DNA of 45,798 bases, taken from JBHOQX01 sp042408595 (GTDB taxonomy: Bacteria; Chloroflexota; Chloroflexia; Chloroflexales; Roseiflexaceae). Made by a program: the position numbers and the translations under genes. Location of the stretch: positions 1 to 45,798 of the forward strand of contig JBHOQX010000051.1 of NCBI GenBank assembly GCA_042408595.1. The letters are read 5' to 3'. Under the pieces are notes generated by a model. The model worked only from the letters and a program-made list of their open reading frames with translations. It made no database searches and was not told the origin of the DNA. Below, one piece after another: positions 1 to 8,086 of the stretch (the first letter of the stretch is position 1; each line of letters starts with the position of its first letter).

Positions 1-1
1 C

Positions 2-571
2 GCCGCGTTGATGGCACAAATCCACGTCGATTACATTAACGGCATCCAGAACTGGGTCACCGGCACGCTGGACTACGCCAACCAGCAGGGGGTGCCGCTG
101 CGCAACGCCGACCAGTGGCTGGCCTTCACCGAGACGCGCCAGGGGGCGACGTTCGAGGACCTGAGCTGGAACCCGGCGACCGGCTTGCTGCGCTTCACCC
201 TCGAGCAGGGGGTGCTCGGCACGGGCGCGGCCAGCACGGAGGCGCTGACGGTGATGCTGCCGCCTACCGCAGCCTCCGGGCCGCTGAGCGCGGCGCGGAT
301 CGATGGTGCCCCCGCCGCTTTCAGCACCCAATTGATCAAGGGGCGGCCGTACGTCTTTCTAACCGTTCCGGCCGGCACCCACCAGATCGAGGCGGTTTAC
401 ACGTCGGGGCCGACCGCGACGCCGACGAACACGCCCACCGCGTCACCGACGAACACGCCCACCGCGACGCCCACCGCGTCACCGTCGCAAAGCCCGACAT
501 CCGGGTCGCAGACGGCGCCCAACGAATATGTCTATCTGCCGATCGCAATACGTGAAGACTTGGAGCCGTGA
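2..571 (+). CDS. C-terminal part of an exported or surface protein (5' end outside window)
   Basis: The reading frame is open to the window edge, so the start lies upstream. The visible ~190 residues are a beta-rich segment of no family I recognise, then a spacer of repeated TPTNTPTASP-type units, then the C-terminal segment EYVYLPIAIREDLEP. Thr/Pro spacers followed by a short tail with VYLPI/VYLPL are a pattern I associate with exported Chloroflexota proteins, and the next gene ends in FVYLPLAQR. Cell-surface or extracellular location is therefore likely. The catalytic or binding part, if any, is upstream of the window. The segment before the linker could be the distal beta-domain of a carbohydrate-active enzyme, but no motif supports this. 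Confidence 0.7.
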   Translation, partial: AALMAQIHVDYINGIQNWVTGTLDYANQQGVPLRNADQWLAFTETRQGATFEDLSWNPATGLLRFTLEQGVLGTGAASTEALTVMLPPTAASGPLSAARIDGAPAAFSTQLIKGRPYVFLTVPAGTHQIEAVYTSGPTATPTNTPTASPTNTPTATPTASPSQSPTSGSQTAPNEYVYLPIAIREDLEP

Positions 572-658
572 CCGCGGCGCATGACCGCGCCCGCCCGTTC
601 CACCAATCCCGGCGTATGCCCGTCGCCGGGGCGCTCTGAAAGGGGAGAACAAGCCACC

Positions 659-2182
659 ATGGGGCCCGCAACTCGACTCACCCGCCTGACCGCCGCCTGC
701 GCCTGCCTCGTGCTGACGGTCATGCTGCTCACCTCGCTGGCCGGGGGCCCGATCCTGCGCGCGGCAGGGGGAACGATCGTCCACACAACGAAAGCGGACT
801 TCGACGGCAGCAATTGCGCCAGCAGCGCGCCAGCCCTGGTGAACGTGGCCACCACCGAAGATGGCACGGGGCCAACCGACCTGAATCGGGGCGAGGTCGC
901 GCTGGCTGCAACGCTGGAAGACTATTTCAGCGGTTCGTCCCTCGATAACACTAAGTGGAGCAGCGGGACCTACCCGCTAGGTAACTCGGCCGCAGTTACG
1001 GTGTCCGGCGGCAAGCTGACCCTTGGCCCGAATCCGGACGGATGGGTCGCGTCCACAAACAGTTACCAGTACGGGATTCTGGAAGCGGTTGTGACCTTTA
1101 GCAACGGGGAAACGCAGCATTTTGGATGGAGCGACGTGAGTGGTGTACCCTTTGCCACCGACCGCTATGCGCTCTTCAGCACAGGCGTCTCTAGTTCGTC
1201 CCTCGGCCTGTATGTACGTACCAATAATGTCGGCTCCGAGGACAACTTCAAAATTCTGTCTACCGTGCCGACCGGTCCACAGGCGCTTCGAATCGTCTGG
1301 AGCAATGTGTCGCTCAGCGGTGGCGGGTCAACCGATGTTGTGGAGTACTACCTCAATGGGATAAAGGTGCATACCGTGCGCTTTGTCGACACATCACCGT
1401 CGATCGGCGGCGCGAACCTCCCGCCCTTGCATGTCACCTTCTCGAACTCCGCATCGGCTGGCTTCAATCTTGTGGCGGATTGGGTGCGCCTGACACCCTA
1501 CAGCGCATGGAGTGGCACCTACATCAGTTGCGCGATCAGCGCCGAAACGACGCCACAGAAGCATCTCTGGACCGGCGCAAGTTGGAGTCCCAGCGCACAA
1601 CCGCCCGGGACGACCCTCACGGTCGAGATCCGCGCCGCGGACACGATCGCCGGGCTCACTACCGCGCCTTTCGTCCAGCTCACCAACGGCGTGCCGCTGA
1701 CGAACGGCCTGGTCGGCAAATACGTACAGTACCGGTTGACACTCACGACATCGAACGCCGCCGTGTCCCCGCGGCTGGAAGACATCACGCTGAGCTACAG
1801 CGATCTGCCGCCGCCGAGCCTGTCGATCAACGACGTAAGTGTACCGGAAGGGAACAGTGGGACGACCAGCGCTACATTCACTGTGACGCTCAATCCGGCG
1901 AGCGACACAACCGTGACGGTCAACTACGCGACCGCCAACGGAACCGCGGTCGCCCCGGGCGATTACACCGCCACAAGCGGCACGCTCACCTTCCTCCCCG
2001 GCGAGACAACCAAGACCATCCCTGTGAGCGTGAACGGTGACACGCAGTTGGAGCCGAATGAAACCTTCTTCGTCAACCTGAGCGGCGCGGTGAACGCCAA
2101 CATCGCCGACGGGCAGGGGGTCGGGACGATTTTGAACGACGACACCGGCAGCTTTGTCTACCTGCCGCTGGCGCAGCGGTAG
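659..2182 (+). CDS. Exported protein with concanavalin-like region and Calx-beta domain
   Basis: The protein is 507 aa from ATG 659, which follows AGGGGAG and begins a signal peptide (basic MGPATRLTR, hydrophobic core, then about ILRAAGG). An upstream in-frame ATG at 581 would add 26 residues that look non-coding. Residues ~82-285 form a beta-sandwich-like region beginning LEDYFSGSSLDNTKW, a pattern seen in LamG/GH16-like concanavalin folds, but I see no GH16 catalytic ExDxxE. Residues ~388-495 are a Calx-beta domain: SINDVSVPEGNSG, then TVNYATANGTA, GDYTATSGTLTF, PGETTKTI, and DGQGVGTILNDD. The C terminus is FVYLPLAQR, as in the preceding gene. A surface-adhesion or polysaccharide-binding role is inferred from the domains only. 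Confidence 0.82.
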   Translation: MGPATRLTRLTAACACLVLTVMLLTSLAGGPILRAAGGTIVHTTKADFDGSNCASSAPALVNVATTEDGTGPTDLNRGEVALAATLEDYFSGSSLDNTKWSSGTYPLGNSAAVTVSGGKLTLGPNPDGWVASTNSYQYGILEAVVTFSNGETQHFGWSDVSGVPFATDRYALFSTGVSSSSLGLYVRTNNVGSEDNFKILSTVPTGPQALRIVWSNVSLSGGGSTDVVEYYLNGIKVHTVRFVDTSPSIGGANLPPLHVTFSNSASAGFNLVADWVRLTPYSAWSGTYISCAISAETTPQKHLWTGASWSPSAQPPGTTLTVEIRAADTIAGLTTAPFVQLTNGVPLTNGLVGKYVQYRLTLTTSNAAVSPRLEDITLSYSDLPPPSLSINDVSVPEGNSGTTSATFTVTLNPASDTTVTVNYATANGTAVAPGDYTATSGTLTFLPGETTKTIPVSVNGDTQLEPNETFFVNLSGAVNANIADGQGVGTILNDDTGSFVYLPLAQR

Positions 2183-2239
2183 ACGGGCACCCATGCCGCG
2201 CGGGCGGGCAGCGCCCGCGTGGAGAATGAGAGCAGCGCA

Positions 2240-3004
2240 ATGAGCCTTTCACTGGTCATCCCGTGCTACAACGAGGCCGAGAGCATCGATCAGCTCGTCG
2301 GGCAACTGACGGTGATCCGCCCGCAGCTGGAGCGGCGCGGGCCATTCGAGATCGTCTTCGTCGATGACGGCAGCACGGATGACACCTACGACCGCCTGCG
2401 CGCGGCGTTCGCCGGCTGGGGGGATGTCCTGATCGTCCAGCACGGCCGCAATCGCGGCCTGGGCGCGGCGCTCCGCACCGGCTTCGCCCACGCCCGCGGC
2501 GATATCATCGTGACAACCGACAGCGACGGCACCTACCCGTTCACCACCATCCCGGCGCTGCTCGATCGACTCACGGCGGATGTGGATATCGTGACCGCCT
2601 CGCCCTACCATCCGCAGGGCGGCGTGGACGGGGTGCCGGCCTACCGGCTGCTCTTCAGCAAGGGCGCGTCGTTCCTGTACCGGGTCTTCGTCAACCCGCG
2701 GCTGCACACCTACACGGCGATGTATCGCGCCTACCGCCGCGAAGTGATCGAGGACATCCCGACGTCGGCAGACGGCTTTCTGATGGTGACAGAGCTGATC
2801 GTTGGGGCGCTGCTCGCCGGCTACCGCGTGGCCGAGTTCCCGGCGGTGCTGCGGGTGCGGCGCTATGGCCAGTCCAAGGCGCGCGTCTGGCAGATCACCC
2901 GCTCGCACCTGCGCTACCAGGCGCATGTGTTGCTGCAGCGGCTGCACCTGCGGCCCCGCCCGCGCCGCAGCGTGCGCATCTCAGCCGGGCAGGGGGTGCT
3001 ATGA
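2240..3004 (+). CDS. Family 2 glycosyltransferase (Dpm1-like)
   Basis: A 254-aa GT-A fold glycosyltransferase. The motifs are VIPCYNEAESI at the N terminus, VFVDDGSTDDT for nucleotide-sugar binding, HGRNRGLGAALRTG, and TDSDGTYPF, which contains the metal-binding DxD. Length, motif order and lack of C-terminal membrane helices match polyprenyl-phosphate mannosyl/glucosyl transferases of the Dpm1 type, which charge a lipid carrier at the cytoplasmic face. The donor cannot be deduced. An in-frame GTG at 2219 is possible, but ATG 2240 directly precedes the conserved fold. The stop overlaps the start of the epimerase gene (ATGA), so the two are probably translationally coupled. Context is surface polysaccharide assembly. 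Confidence 0.88.
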   Translation: MSLSLVIPCYNEAESIDQLVGQLTVIRPQLERRGPFEIVFVDDGSTDDTYDRLRAAFAGWGDVLIVQHGRNRGLGAALRTGFAHARGDIIVTTDSDGTYPFTTIPALLDRLTADVDIVTASPYHPQGGVDGVPAYRLLFSKGASFLYRVFVNPRLHTYTAMYRAYRREVIEDIPTSADGFLMVTELIVGALLAGYRVAEFPAVLRVRRYGQSKARVWQITRSHLRYQAHVLLQRLHLRPRPRRSVRISAGQGVL

Positions 3005-4095
3005 GCCCGAAAGTCCTCACCTTCCTGGGCACGCGGCCGGAGATCATCAAGCTCTCGCCGCTCATCCCGCTGCTGCAGGAACGCTTCGACCACGTGCTGG
3101 TCCACTCCGGCCAACACTACTCCTACCAGATGGACGCGGTCTTTTTCCGCGAGCTGGGCCTGCCCCCGGCGGACTACACCCTCGGGGTCGGCTCGGGCGG
3201 CCACGGCGAGCAGACGGCGCGCATGCTCTTGGGGCTGGAGCCGATCCTGCTGCGGGAGCGGCCCGACATGGTGCTGGTGCAGGGCGACACCAACACCACC
3301 CTGGCCGGCGGGCTGGCGGCGGCCAAGCTGGGCATCCCGGTGGCGCACCTGGAGGCCGGCTGCCGCTCGTTCAACCGCGCTATGCCGGAGGAGCTAAACC
3401 GGGTCGTCGTGGATCACCTGGCGACGCTCCTTCTCGCGCCGGACGCCACCGCCGAGCGCAACCTGCTGAACGAGGGTCTGCCGCCAGAGCAGATCGTCAC
3501 GGTCGGCTCGAGCTCGATCGATGCCGTGCGGCGCAACCAGCGGTTTGCCGAACGCTCATCCATCCTCCGGCGGCTGGAGTTGGAGCCGGGCGCGTACCTG
3601 GCGCTCACCCTGCACCGCGCCGAGAACACCGCGCCGGAGACGCTGCCTGGCATCGTCCGGGCATTGGGCGAGATCGCGGCGGAGGTGCCGATCATCTTTC
3701 CGATCCACCCGCGCACGGCGGCGGCCCTGGAGCGCGACGGCCTGCGCCTGGCGCCGGGCATCCGCGTCTGCGAGCCGCTCGGCTACCTCGACACCCTGCG
3801 GCTGGTCGGCGCGGCGCGCGCCCTGCTGACCGACTCGGGCGGGCTGCAGGAGGAGGCCGCAGCGCTCGGCACGCCTGCGCTGATCCTGCGCAACGAGACC
3901 GAGTGGCGCTATCTGGTGGACGCTGGGGTACACCGGCTGGTCGGCAACAGCTACGAAGCGCTGCGCGACGGCCTGCGCACAGCGCTGGCCCCCGAGGCGC
4001 TGGCTGCGCTACGGGCCGCCGAGGCGCCGCTGTGGCCTGGTGCCAGCGAGCGCGCCTGCGCGGCGATGGCGCGTTATCTCGCGGCGGCACGCTGA
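3001..4095 (+). CDS. wecB: UDP-N-acetylglucosamine 2-epimerase (non-hydrolysing)
   Basis: A 364-aa protein of the expected length for the non-hydrolysing enzyme that interconverts UDP-GlcNAc and UDP-ManNAc. Visible family motifs in order are FLGTRPEIIKLSPLI, HSGQHYSYQMD, VQGDTNTTLAG, HLEAGCRSF, MPEELNRVVVDH, TLHRAENT, PIHPRT and TDSGGLQEEA with the active-site region at the C-terminal domain. It overlaps the preceding glycosyltransferase by 4 bp. UDP-ManNAc is a precursor for enterobacterial-type and other surface polysaccharides or teichoic-acid-like linkage units, in keeping with the polysaccharide genes around it. Confidence 0.95.
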   Translation: MSPKVLTFLGTRPEIIKLSPLIPLLQERFDHVLVHSGQHYSYQMDAVFFRELGLPPADYTLGVGSGGHGEQTARMLLGLEPILLRERPDMVLVQGDTNTTLAGGLAAAKLGIPVAHLEAGCRSFNRAMPEELNRVVVDHLATLLLAPDATAERNLLNEGLPPEQIVTVGSSSIDAVRRNQRFAERSSILRRLELEPGAYLALTLHRAENTAPETLPGIVRALGEIAAEVPIIFPIHPRTAAALERDGLRLAPGIRVCEPLGYLDTLRLVGAARALLTDSGGLQEEAAALGTPALILRNETEWRYLVDAGVHRLVGNSYEALRDGLRTALAPEALAALRAAEAPLWPGASERACAAMARYLAAAR

Positions 4096-4126
4096 GCGCC
4101 AGCCGTCCGAAGGAGCGAACAATTCC

Positions 4127-4561
4127 ATGCACATGCGACCGACTGCGCCGTCCCTGGACGTGCCGGCTAGCACGAAAGCGAGAGCGAACCCGATGGTCTT
4201 GACGATTGCGTCGATCCTGCTTGCAACTGTGCTCGGCGTCATCGGCCAGCTGATGCTCAAGCAGGGCATGGCTTCGATGGGGGTGCTTCAATTCAGCACC
4301 GGCGCGGTGCCTTCCATCCTCCTGCGAATGGCGACCTCGCCGTGGGTGATCGGCGGGCTGCTGGTGTACGGCAGCGGCACGTTCTTCTGGCTGCTGGTGC
4401 TGAACCGCGTGCCGCTCAGCTACTCCTACCCGTTCATCGCGCTTGGCATCGTGGTCGGCTTCCTGGCGGCGTGGATCATCTTCCGCGAGTCGATCCCGCC
4501 GAGCCGATGGATCGGCATGGCGGTCATCGTGGCGGGCCTACTGTTGGTGGCGCGCACCTGA
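4127..4561 (+). CDS. Small EamA/DMT-superfamily membrane protein (ArnE- or SMR-like)
   Basis: A 144-aa protein with four predicted membrane helices after a ~25-residue polar N terminus: LTIASILLATVLGVIGQLMLKQG, VIGGLLVYGSGTFFWLLVL, YSYPFIALGIVVGFLAAW and IGMAVIVAGLLLV. The GQLMLKQG in helix 1 and the PLSYSYPF before helix 3 are typical of short DMT proteins such as ArnE/ArnF, which move aminoarabinose-charged undecaprenyl phosphate. Start ATG 4127 follows AGGAG at 4111. Lying after a Dpm1-like glycosyltransferase and an epimerase, it may help flip a lipid-linked sugar; that substrate is inference. A multidrug SMR role is the alternative. Confidence 0.8.
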   Translation: MHMRPTAPSLDVPASTKARANPMVLTIASILLATVLGVIGQLMLKQGMASMGVLQFSTGAVPSILLRMATSPWVIGGLLVYGSGTFFWLLVLNRVPLSYSYPFIALGIVVGFLAAWIIFRESIPPSRWIGMAVIVAGLLLVART

Positions 4562-4762
4562 GCGGCCCAGAGCCGCGGCCGGCGCTGCCCCGCATCGGAA
4601 GCCGGCATTGTGTGTCGGCGTCCCCGTGCGGTGCGCGATGCGTGCTGCACGGGCACGCCGATGTTTCTCCCGCTTCTCGCGTGCGCTTCAGAAGCGGGCA
4701 GAACAGGTGGGTGACGGCAGTGTTTTCGCGTATTGGCGCGCTCCATGCCCTCAACACCCTCG

Positions 4763-4790
4763 CCCCCGCTCCCGTGTCCGGGAGCGGGGG
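4763..4790 (+). terminator. 12-bp perfect GC hairpin, candidate terminator
   Basis: CCCCCGCTCCCG pairs perfectly with CGGGAGCGGGGG across a TGTC loop, followed by TGTCCTTTT. It lies ~200 bp after the membrane-protein stop. The short T-run fits a weak intrinsic terminator for the epimerase/transporter transcript. Confidence 0.5.
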
Positions 4791-4831
4791 TGTCCTTTTG
4801 GCGTCCGGGGGCGGCGCGCGGCGCACCCGGA

Positions 4832-4905
4832 CTGGGGGCGTGCTGACCCACAGCGATAACGAAAAAACCTACCCCCAAAAAGGGGGCAGGGGGTGGGGGC
4901 AGCAT
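4832..4905 (+). repeat. Dispersed repeat R2, copy 1
   Basis: The core GTGCTGACCCACAGC is followed by AT, then AACGAAAAAACCTACCCCC and a G-rich tail. The same order recurs at 22242-22320 with the core shared apart from one base and roughly 70% identity over the rest. A CCCCC-AAAAA-GGGGG mini-hairpin sits at the centre (4872-4886). No open frame. Confidence 0.6.
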
Positions 4906-5015
4906 GATACTGGACAACCGAAGCGTCGTCCATGCCCTATTGCCCGTCCGACAGGCGGAATAACGAAACGTTCATTCGCTAAACGACCCGATTTCATTTC
5001 AATGTCAACGCATCC

Positions 5016-5024
5016 TGATACAGT
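5016..5024 (+). promoter_or_regulatory. Candidate extended -10 promoter for FAD oxidoreductase
   Basis: TGATACAGT fits TGn + TACAGT. The -35 is not convincing. Predicted transcript start is about 5031, just before the hairpin at 5038-5090. Flanked by CGCATC/GATGCG inverted arms (5009-5014, 5028-5033). Confidence 0.35.
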
Positions 5025-5037
5025 ACAGATGCGGGCT

Positions 5038-5090
5038 GGAGATACTGCCCTCTGTGTGAAGGGAGGCAACGCACACAGAGGGCAGTCTCC
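5038..5090 (+). promoter_or_regulatory. Long bulged hairpin in the 5' leader of the FAD oxidoreductase gene
   Basis: The left arm 5038-5058 (GGAGA, TA bulge, CTGCCCTCTGTGTG) pairs with the right arm 5072-5090 (CACACAGAGGGCAGTCTCC): 19 base pairs with a 2-nt bulge. The 13-nt loop contains GGGAGG. It ends 40 nt before ATG 5131 and has no following T-run, so it is more like a leader regulatory or stabilising structure, or a transposon footprint, than a terminator. Confidence 0.6.
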
Positions 5091-5130
5091 ATCTAACTCA
5101 CCACCCGCACTCACGGAGCAACGCGAACCC

Positions 5131-6483
5131 ATGACCACGATTGATATTGTCGGCGGCGGCATCCTCGGGCTTGCGCTCGGCTACGACCTGCTCAAGCGCG
5201 GCGTCGGCGTGCGCATCTGGGAGCGTAGCAACGAACTGGGCGGTCTGATGGGGCGTGCTCGCTTCCCCGAGCTGGGCGATGTCGAAGTCGATCGCTACTA
5301 CCACGCCATCCTCACCAGTGACCGCACGCTAAACGCTCTGATCCAGGAGATGGGCCTGGGTGGCGAGCTGCACGCCGTCACCACCAAAATGGGCTTCTAT
5401 CACGACGGCAGGCTGTATCCGATGTCCTCGCCGATCGACTTCATGCGCTTTCCGCCCCTCTCGATGCTCGACCGCGCGCGCCTGGCGATGACCATCCTGG
5501 CGGCGCGCCGGGTGAAGAACTGGCGCGATCTGGAGCAGATTCCGGTCGTCGAGTGGCTCACCAAGATCGGCGGCGCGGGGACGGTCGAGCATATCTGGAA
5601 GCCGCTGCTGCGCGCCAAGTTCGATGGCAACTACGACACTGTCCCGGCCACCTACATCTGGTCGCGTTTGGTGCGCATGACCGATACGCGCAACAAGACC
5701 AGCGCCAAGGAGCAGATGTGCTTCCTCACCGGCGGCTACGCCATGCTCATCCGGGCGCTGGCCGACGCCATCCGGCGGCGCGGCGGCCAGGTCACCACCG
5801 GGGCGGCAGTGCAGCAGGTACGCATCGAGGATGGGCGGGTGACGGGCCTGCGGCTGGCGGATGGCGAGATCGCCAGCGCCGGCGTGGTGTTGACGCTCCA
5901 GACGCCGATCGCCCGCCGCCTGCTGCCGCCGAATGCGCCGGAGGTGGCCGCCCGCTGGAGCGAGCTGGACGAATACCTTGGCATCGTCTGCATGCTGCTG
6001 CTGCTGCGCCGCTCGCTTGTCCCATATTACACGCTGAACATCACAGACCCGCAGATCCCATTCACTGGCGTGATCGAGACAACCAACCTGATCGACCGGC
6101 GCTACACTGGTGGGTATCACCTGGTCTATCTGCCGAAATACGTCACGCCAGACAGCATCTTCGCCCAGATGGAAGACGCCACCCTGCGTACCGCGTTTCT
6201 GCTCTATCTGCGGCAGATGTTTCCCGACCTGCGCGAGGAGGACATCGCCGCGGTGCGGATCGGGCGGGAGCGCTATGTCGAGCCGCTGCACCCCGTCGGC
6301 CGGACAGATGCGATCCCGCCGATCGTCGCGGATGTAGCAGGGCTGTACCTGGTCAACAGCGGCCAGATCTATCCGCAACTCACGAATGGCGAGGCGGCGG
6401 TGGCCTACGCGCAGCGCGCCGCCGCGACGATTCTGACGGCGCAGGCGCGAGCGGTTCCATCCTCCGCGCTGGCCGCCGCCTGA
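5131..6483 (+). CDS. FAD-dependent amine-oxidase-fold oxidoreductase (HemG/UGM-like)
   Basis: A 450-aa protein. The N-terminal dinucleotide-binding motif is IVGGGILGLALGYDLLKRG, followed by WERSNELGGL, the flavin-binding extension of protoporphyrinogen-oxidase-like and UDP-galactopyranose-mutase-like enzymes. The C-terminal FAD-contacting segment is GLYLVNSGQIYPQLTNGEAAV. Start ATG 5131 is the only one that immediately precedes the Rossmann motif; GGAG lies 13 nt upstream. Enzymes of this type occur in many bacterial polysaccharide clusters with unproven substrates, and the next genes (glycosylphosphotransferase, sugar dehydrogenase) point the same way. The flavoprotein assignment is sure, the reaction is not. 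Confidence 0.85.
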   Translation: MTTIDIVGGGILGLALGYDLLKRGVGVRIWERSNELGGLMGRARFPELGDVEVDRYYHAILTSDRTLNALIQEMGLGGELHAVTTKMGFYHDGRLYPMSSPIDFMRFPPLSMLDRARLAMTILAARRVKNWRDLEQIPVVEWLTKIGGAGTVEHIWKPLLRAKFDGNYDTVPATYIWSRLVRMTDTRNKTSAKEQMCFLTGGYAMLIRALADAIRRRGGQVTTGAAVQQVRIEDGRVTGLRLADGEIASAGVVLTLQTPIARRLLPPNAPEVAARWSELDEYLGIVCMLLLLRRSLVPYYTLNITDPQIPFTGVIETTNLIDRRYTGGYHLVYLPKYVTPDSIFAQMEDATLRTAFLLYLRQMFPDLREEDIAAVRIGRERYVEPLHPVGRTDAIPPIVADVAGLYLVNSGQIYPQLTNGEAAVAYAQRAAATILTAQARAVPSSALAAA

Positions 6484-6534
6484 TGCTGCCTGTCCCGTAT
6501 CTGACACATCCTCACAACCGGTCAGGAGCAGTTG

Positions 6535-8004
6535 ATGAGCGCAATCGAAGGGTTGATCGCCCCAGTCGCCCGGCCACGCGCCGCCGCGCGGCGCCGCGAG
6601 CAGCGAATACTGCTCATGTGTCTTCTCGTCGCCGATATGTGCACCGTTGGCCTGAGCTTCGCGTTGGCGTACGCGGTGCGCTTCTGGATCGGCGCGCCGG
6701 TGTTCGATGAAGGCTCAATCAAGCCGGAGTTCTATGCGATGCTGGTCGCGGCGCTGACGCCAGGCTTGCTCGCCATCTATCACTGCTACGGGCTGTATAA
6801 CCGCGAGAACCTGCTCGGCGGTACCGTGGAATACGCGCGGGTCTTCAACGCCGTCACGGCCGGCATGCTGCTGGTGATCGTTCTTACCTTCATCGCGCCC
6901 AATTTCGTCGTCGCGCGTGGCTGGCTGCTGCTGGCCTGGCTGCTGATGGTCGCGCTCGGGATCACCGGGCGTTTCGTCGTTCGACGCATCATCTACCAAC
7001 AGCGCCGCTTCGGCCGGTTCGTCGACCGCACGCTGATCGTCGGGGCGAACCCAGAGGGCCTGGCCGTCGCCGAGCAGTTGCGCGAGGCGCGCACCTGCGG
7101 TGCGCACCTGATCGGCTTCGTCGACGACTACCTGCCGATCGGCAGCGAGCCGCTCCCATCCATGCCGGTGCTGGGCGGATCGAGCGCCTTCGCCGCGCTG
7201 GTCGCCATGCACGAGATCGATACGGTCATCATCTCGAACACCGCGATCACCCGCGAGCGGCTGCTGGGGATCTACAGCGCGATCGACGCCTTGCAGGATG
7301 TCGAGGTCCGGCTGGCATCCGGGCTGTTTGAGCTGCTGACGACCGGCGTGCGGGTGCGCGAGGACGGCTATGTGCCGCTGGTGGTGCTCAACAAGACCCG
7401 CATCACCGGCGTGCATTACCTTCTGAAATCCGCGCTGGATTATACGATCGCCGCGCTGGCGCTCCTGCTCCTGTCGCCGCTGTTTCTTGTGCTGGTCCTC
7501 ATGATCCGGCGCGACTCGCCCGGCCCGGCGATCTACCGGCGCCGCGTCGTGGGCCAGGGCAAGAAGGAGTTCGACGCCTTCAAGTTCCGCACGATGTACA
7601 TCGACGGCGACCAGCGCCTGTCGCCGGAGCAGAAGCGCGAGCTGGAAGAGTACGGCAAGCTCAAGGACGACCCACGCGTGACGCGCGTGGGCGCGTTCCT
7701 GCGTCGCTACAGCCTGGACGAGTTGCCGCAGCTGATCAACGTGCTCCGCGGCGAGATGAGCCTGATCGGTCCGCGCATGATCACGATGAAAGAGCTGGAG
7801 AAATTCGGCAAGTGGCAGCACAACCTGGCCACGGTCAAGCCGGGCCTGACCGGCCTGTGGCAGGTCAGCGGGCGCAGCGACCTCTCGTACGAGGATCGGG
7901 TGCGGCTGGATATGCACTACATCCGCAACCATAGCATCTGGCTCGACCTCCAGATTCTGTTCCAGACCATCCCGGCGCTGCTGTCGGGGCGGGGAGCGTA
8001 TTAG
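6535..8004 (+). CDS. Polyprenyl glycosylphosphotransferase (exopolysaccharide-initiating sugar transferase)
   Basis: A 489-aa membrane enzyme that transfers a sugar-1-phosphate to undecaprenyl phosphate to begin a repeat unit. The N-terminal half has four to five hydrophobic helices and a CoA-binding-like Rossmann region (LIVGANPEGLAVAEQL). The C-terminal catalytic domain starts near residue 298 with KSALDYTIAAL and a re-entrant helix. It contains the family motifs KFRTM, RVGAFLRRYSLDELPQLINV, GEMSLIGPRM and KPGLTGLWQVSGRS. Start ATG 6535 has AGGAG 6 nt upstream. Architecture matches WcaJ/WbaP-type enzymes. It is the clearest evidence that this region builds a lipid-linked surface glycan. Confidence 0.94.
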   Translation: MSAIEGLIAPVARPRAAARRREQRILLMCLLVADMCTVGLSFALAYAVRFWIGAPVFDEGSIKPEFYAMLVAALTPGLLAIYHCYGLYNRENLLGGTVEYARVFNAVTAGMLLVIVLTFIAPNFVVARGWLLLAWLLMVALGITGRFVVRRIIYQQRRFGRFVDRTLIVGANPEGLAVAEQLREARTCGAHLIGFVDDYLPIGSEPLPSMPVLGGSSAFAALVAMHEIDTVIISNTAITRERLLGIYSAIDALQDVEVRLASGLFELLTTGVRVREDGYVPLVVLNKTRITGVHYLLKSALDYTIAALALLLLSPLFLVLVLMIRRDSPGPAIYRRRVVGQGKKEFDAFKFRTMYIDGDQRLSPEQKRELEEYGKLKDDPRVTRVGAFLRRYSLDELPQLINVLRGEMSLIGPRMITMKELEKFGKWQHNLATVKPGLTGLWQVSGRSDLSYEDRVRLDMHYIRNHSIWLDLQILFQTIPALLSGRGAY

Positions 8005-8086
8005 CCAAAACACGACCAACGGCGCGCGAACGCCGGCTCATCCGACCGCCGCCCTTCGCCGCCAGCTGATGTGAGGGGGCCATTCC

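Larger units (their letters stand above)
4562..5130 (+). other. Gene-free 569 bp between membrane protein and FAD oxidoreductase
   Basis: No credible gene. It holds a 12-bp perfect hairpin (4763-4790), one copy of dispersed repeat R2 (4832-4905), an AT-richer patch with a candidate promoter near 5016, and a long bulged hairpin (5038-5090). The frame upstream of ATG 5131 happens to stay open through here but gives an arbitrary Arg/Pro-rich translation and no signal of coding. Confidence 0.7.

Noticed and set aside
4342..5130. Open frame extending the FAD oxidoreductase N terminus by 263 residues
   Set aside because: The extension is compositionally arbitrary, covers repeats and hairpins, and the Rossmann motif starts right after ATG 5131.
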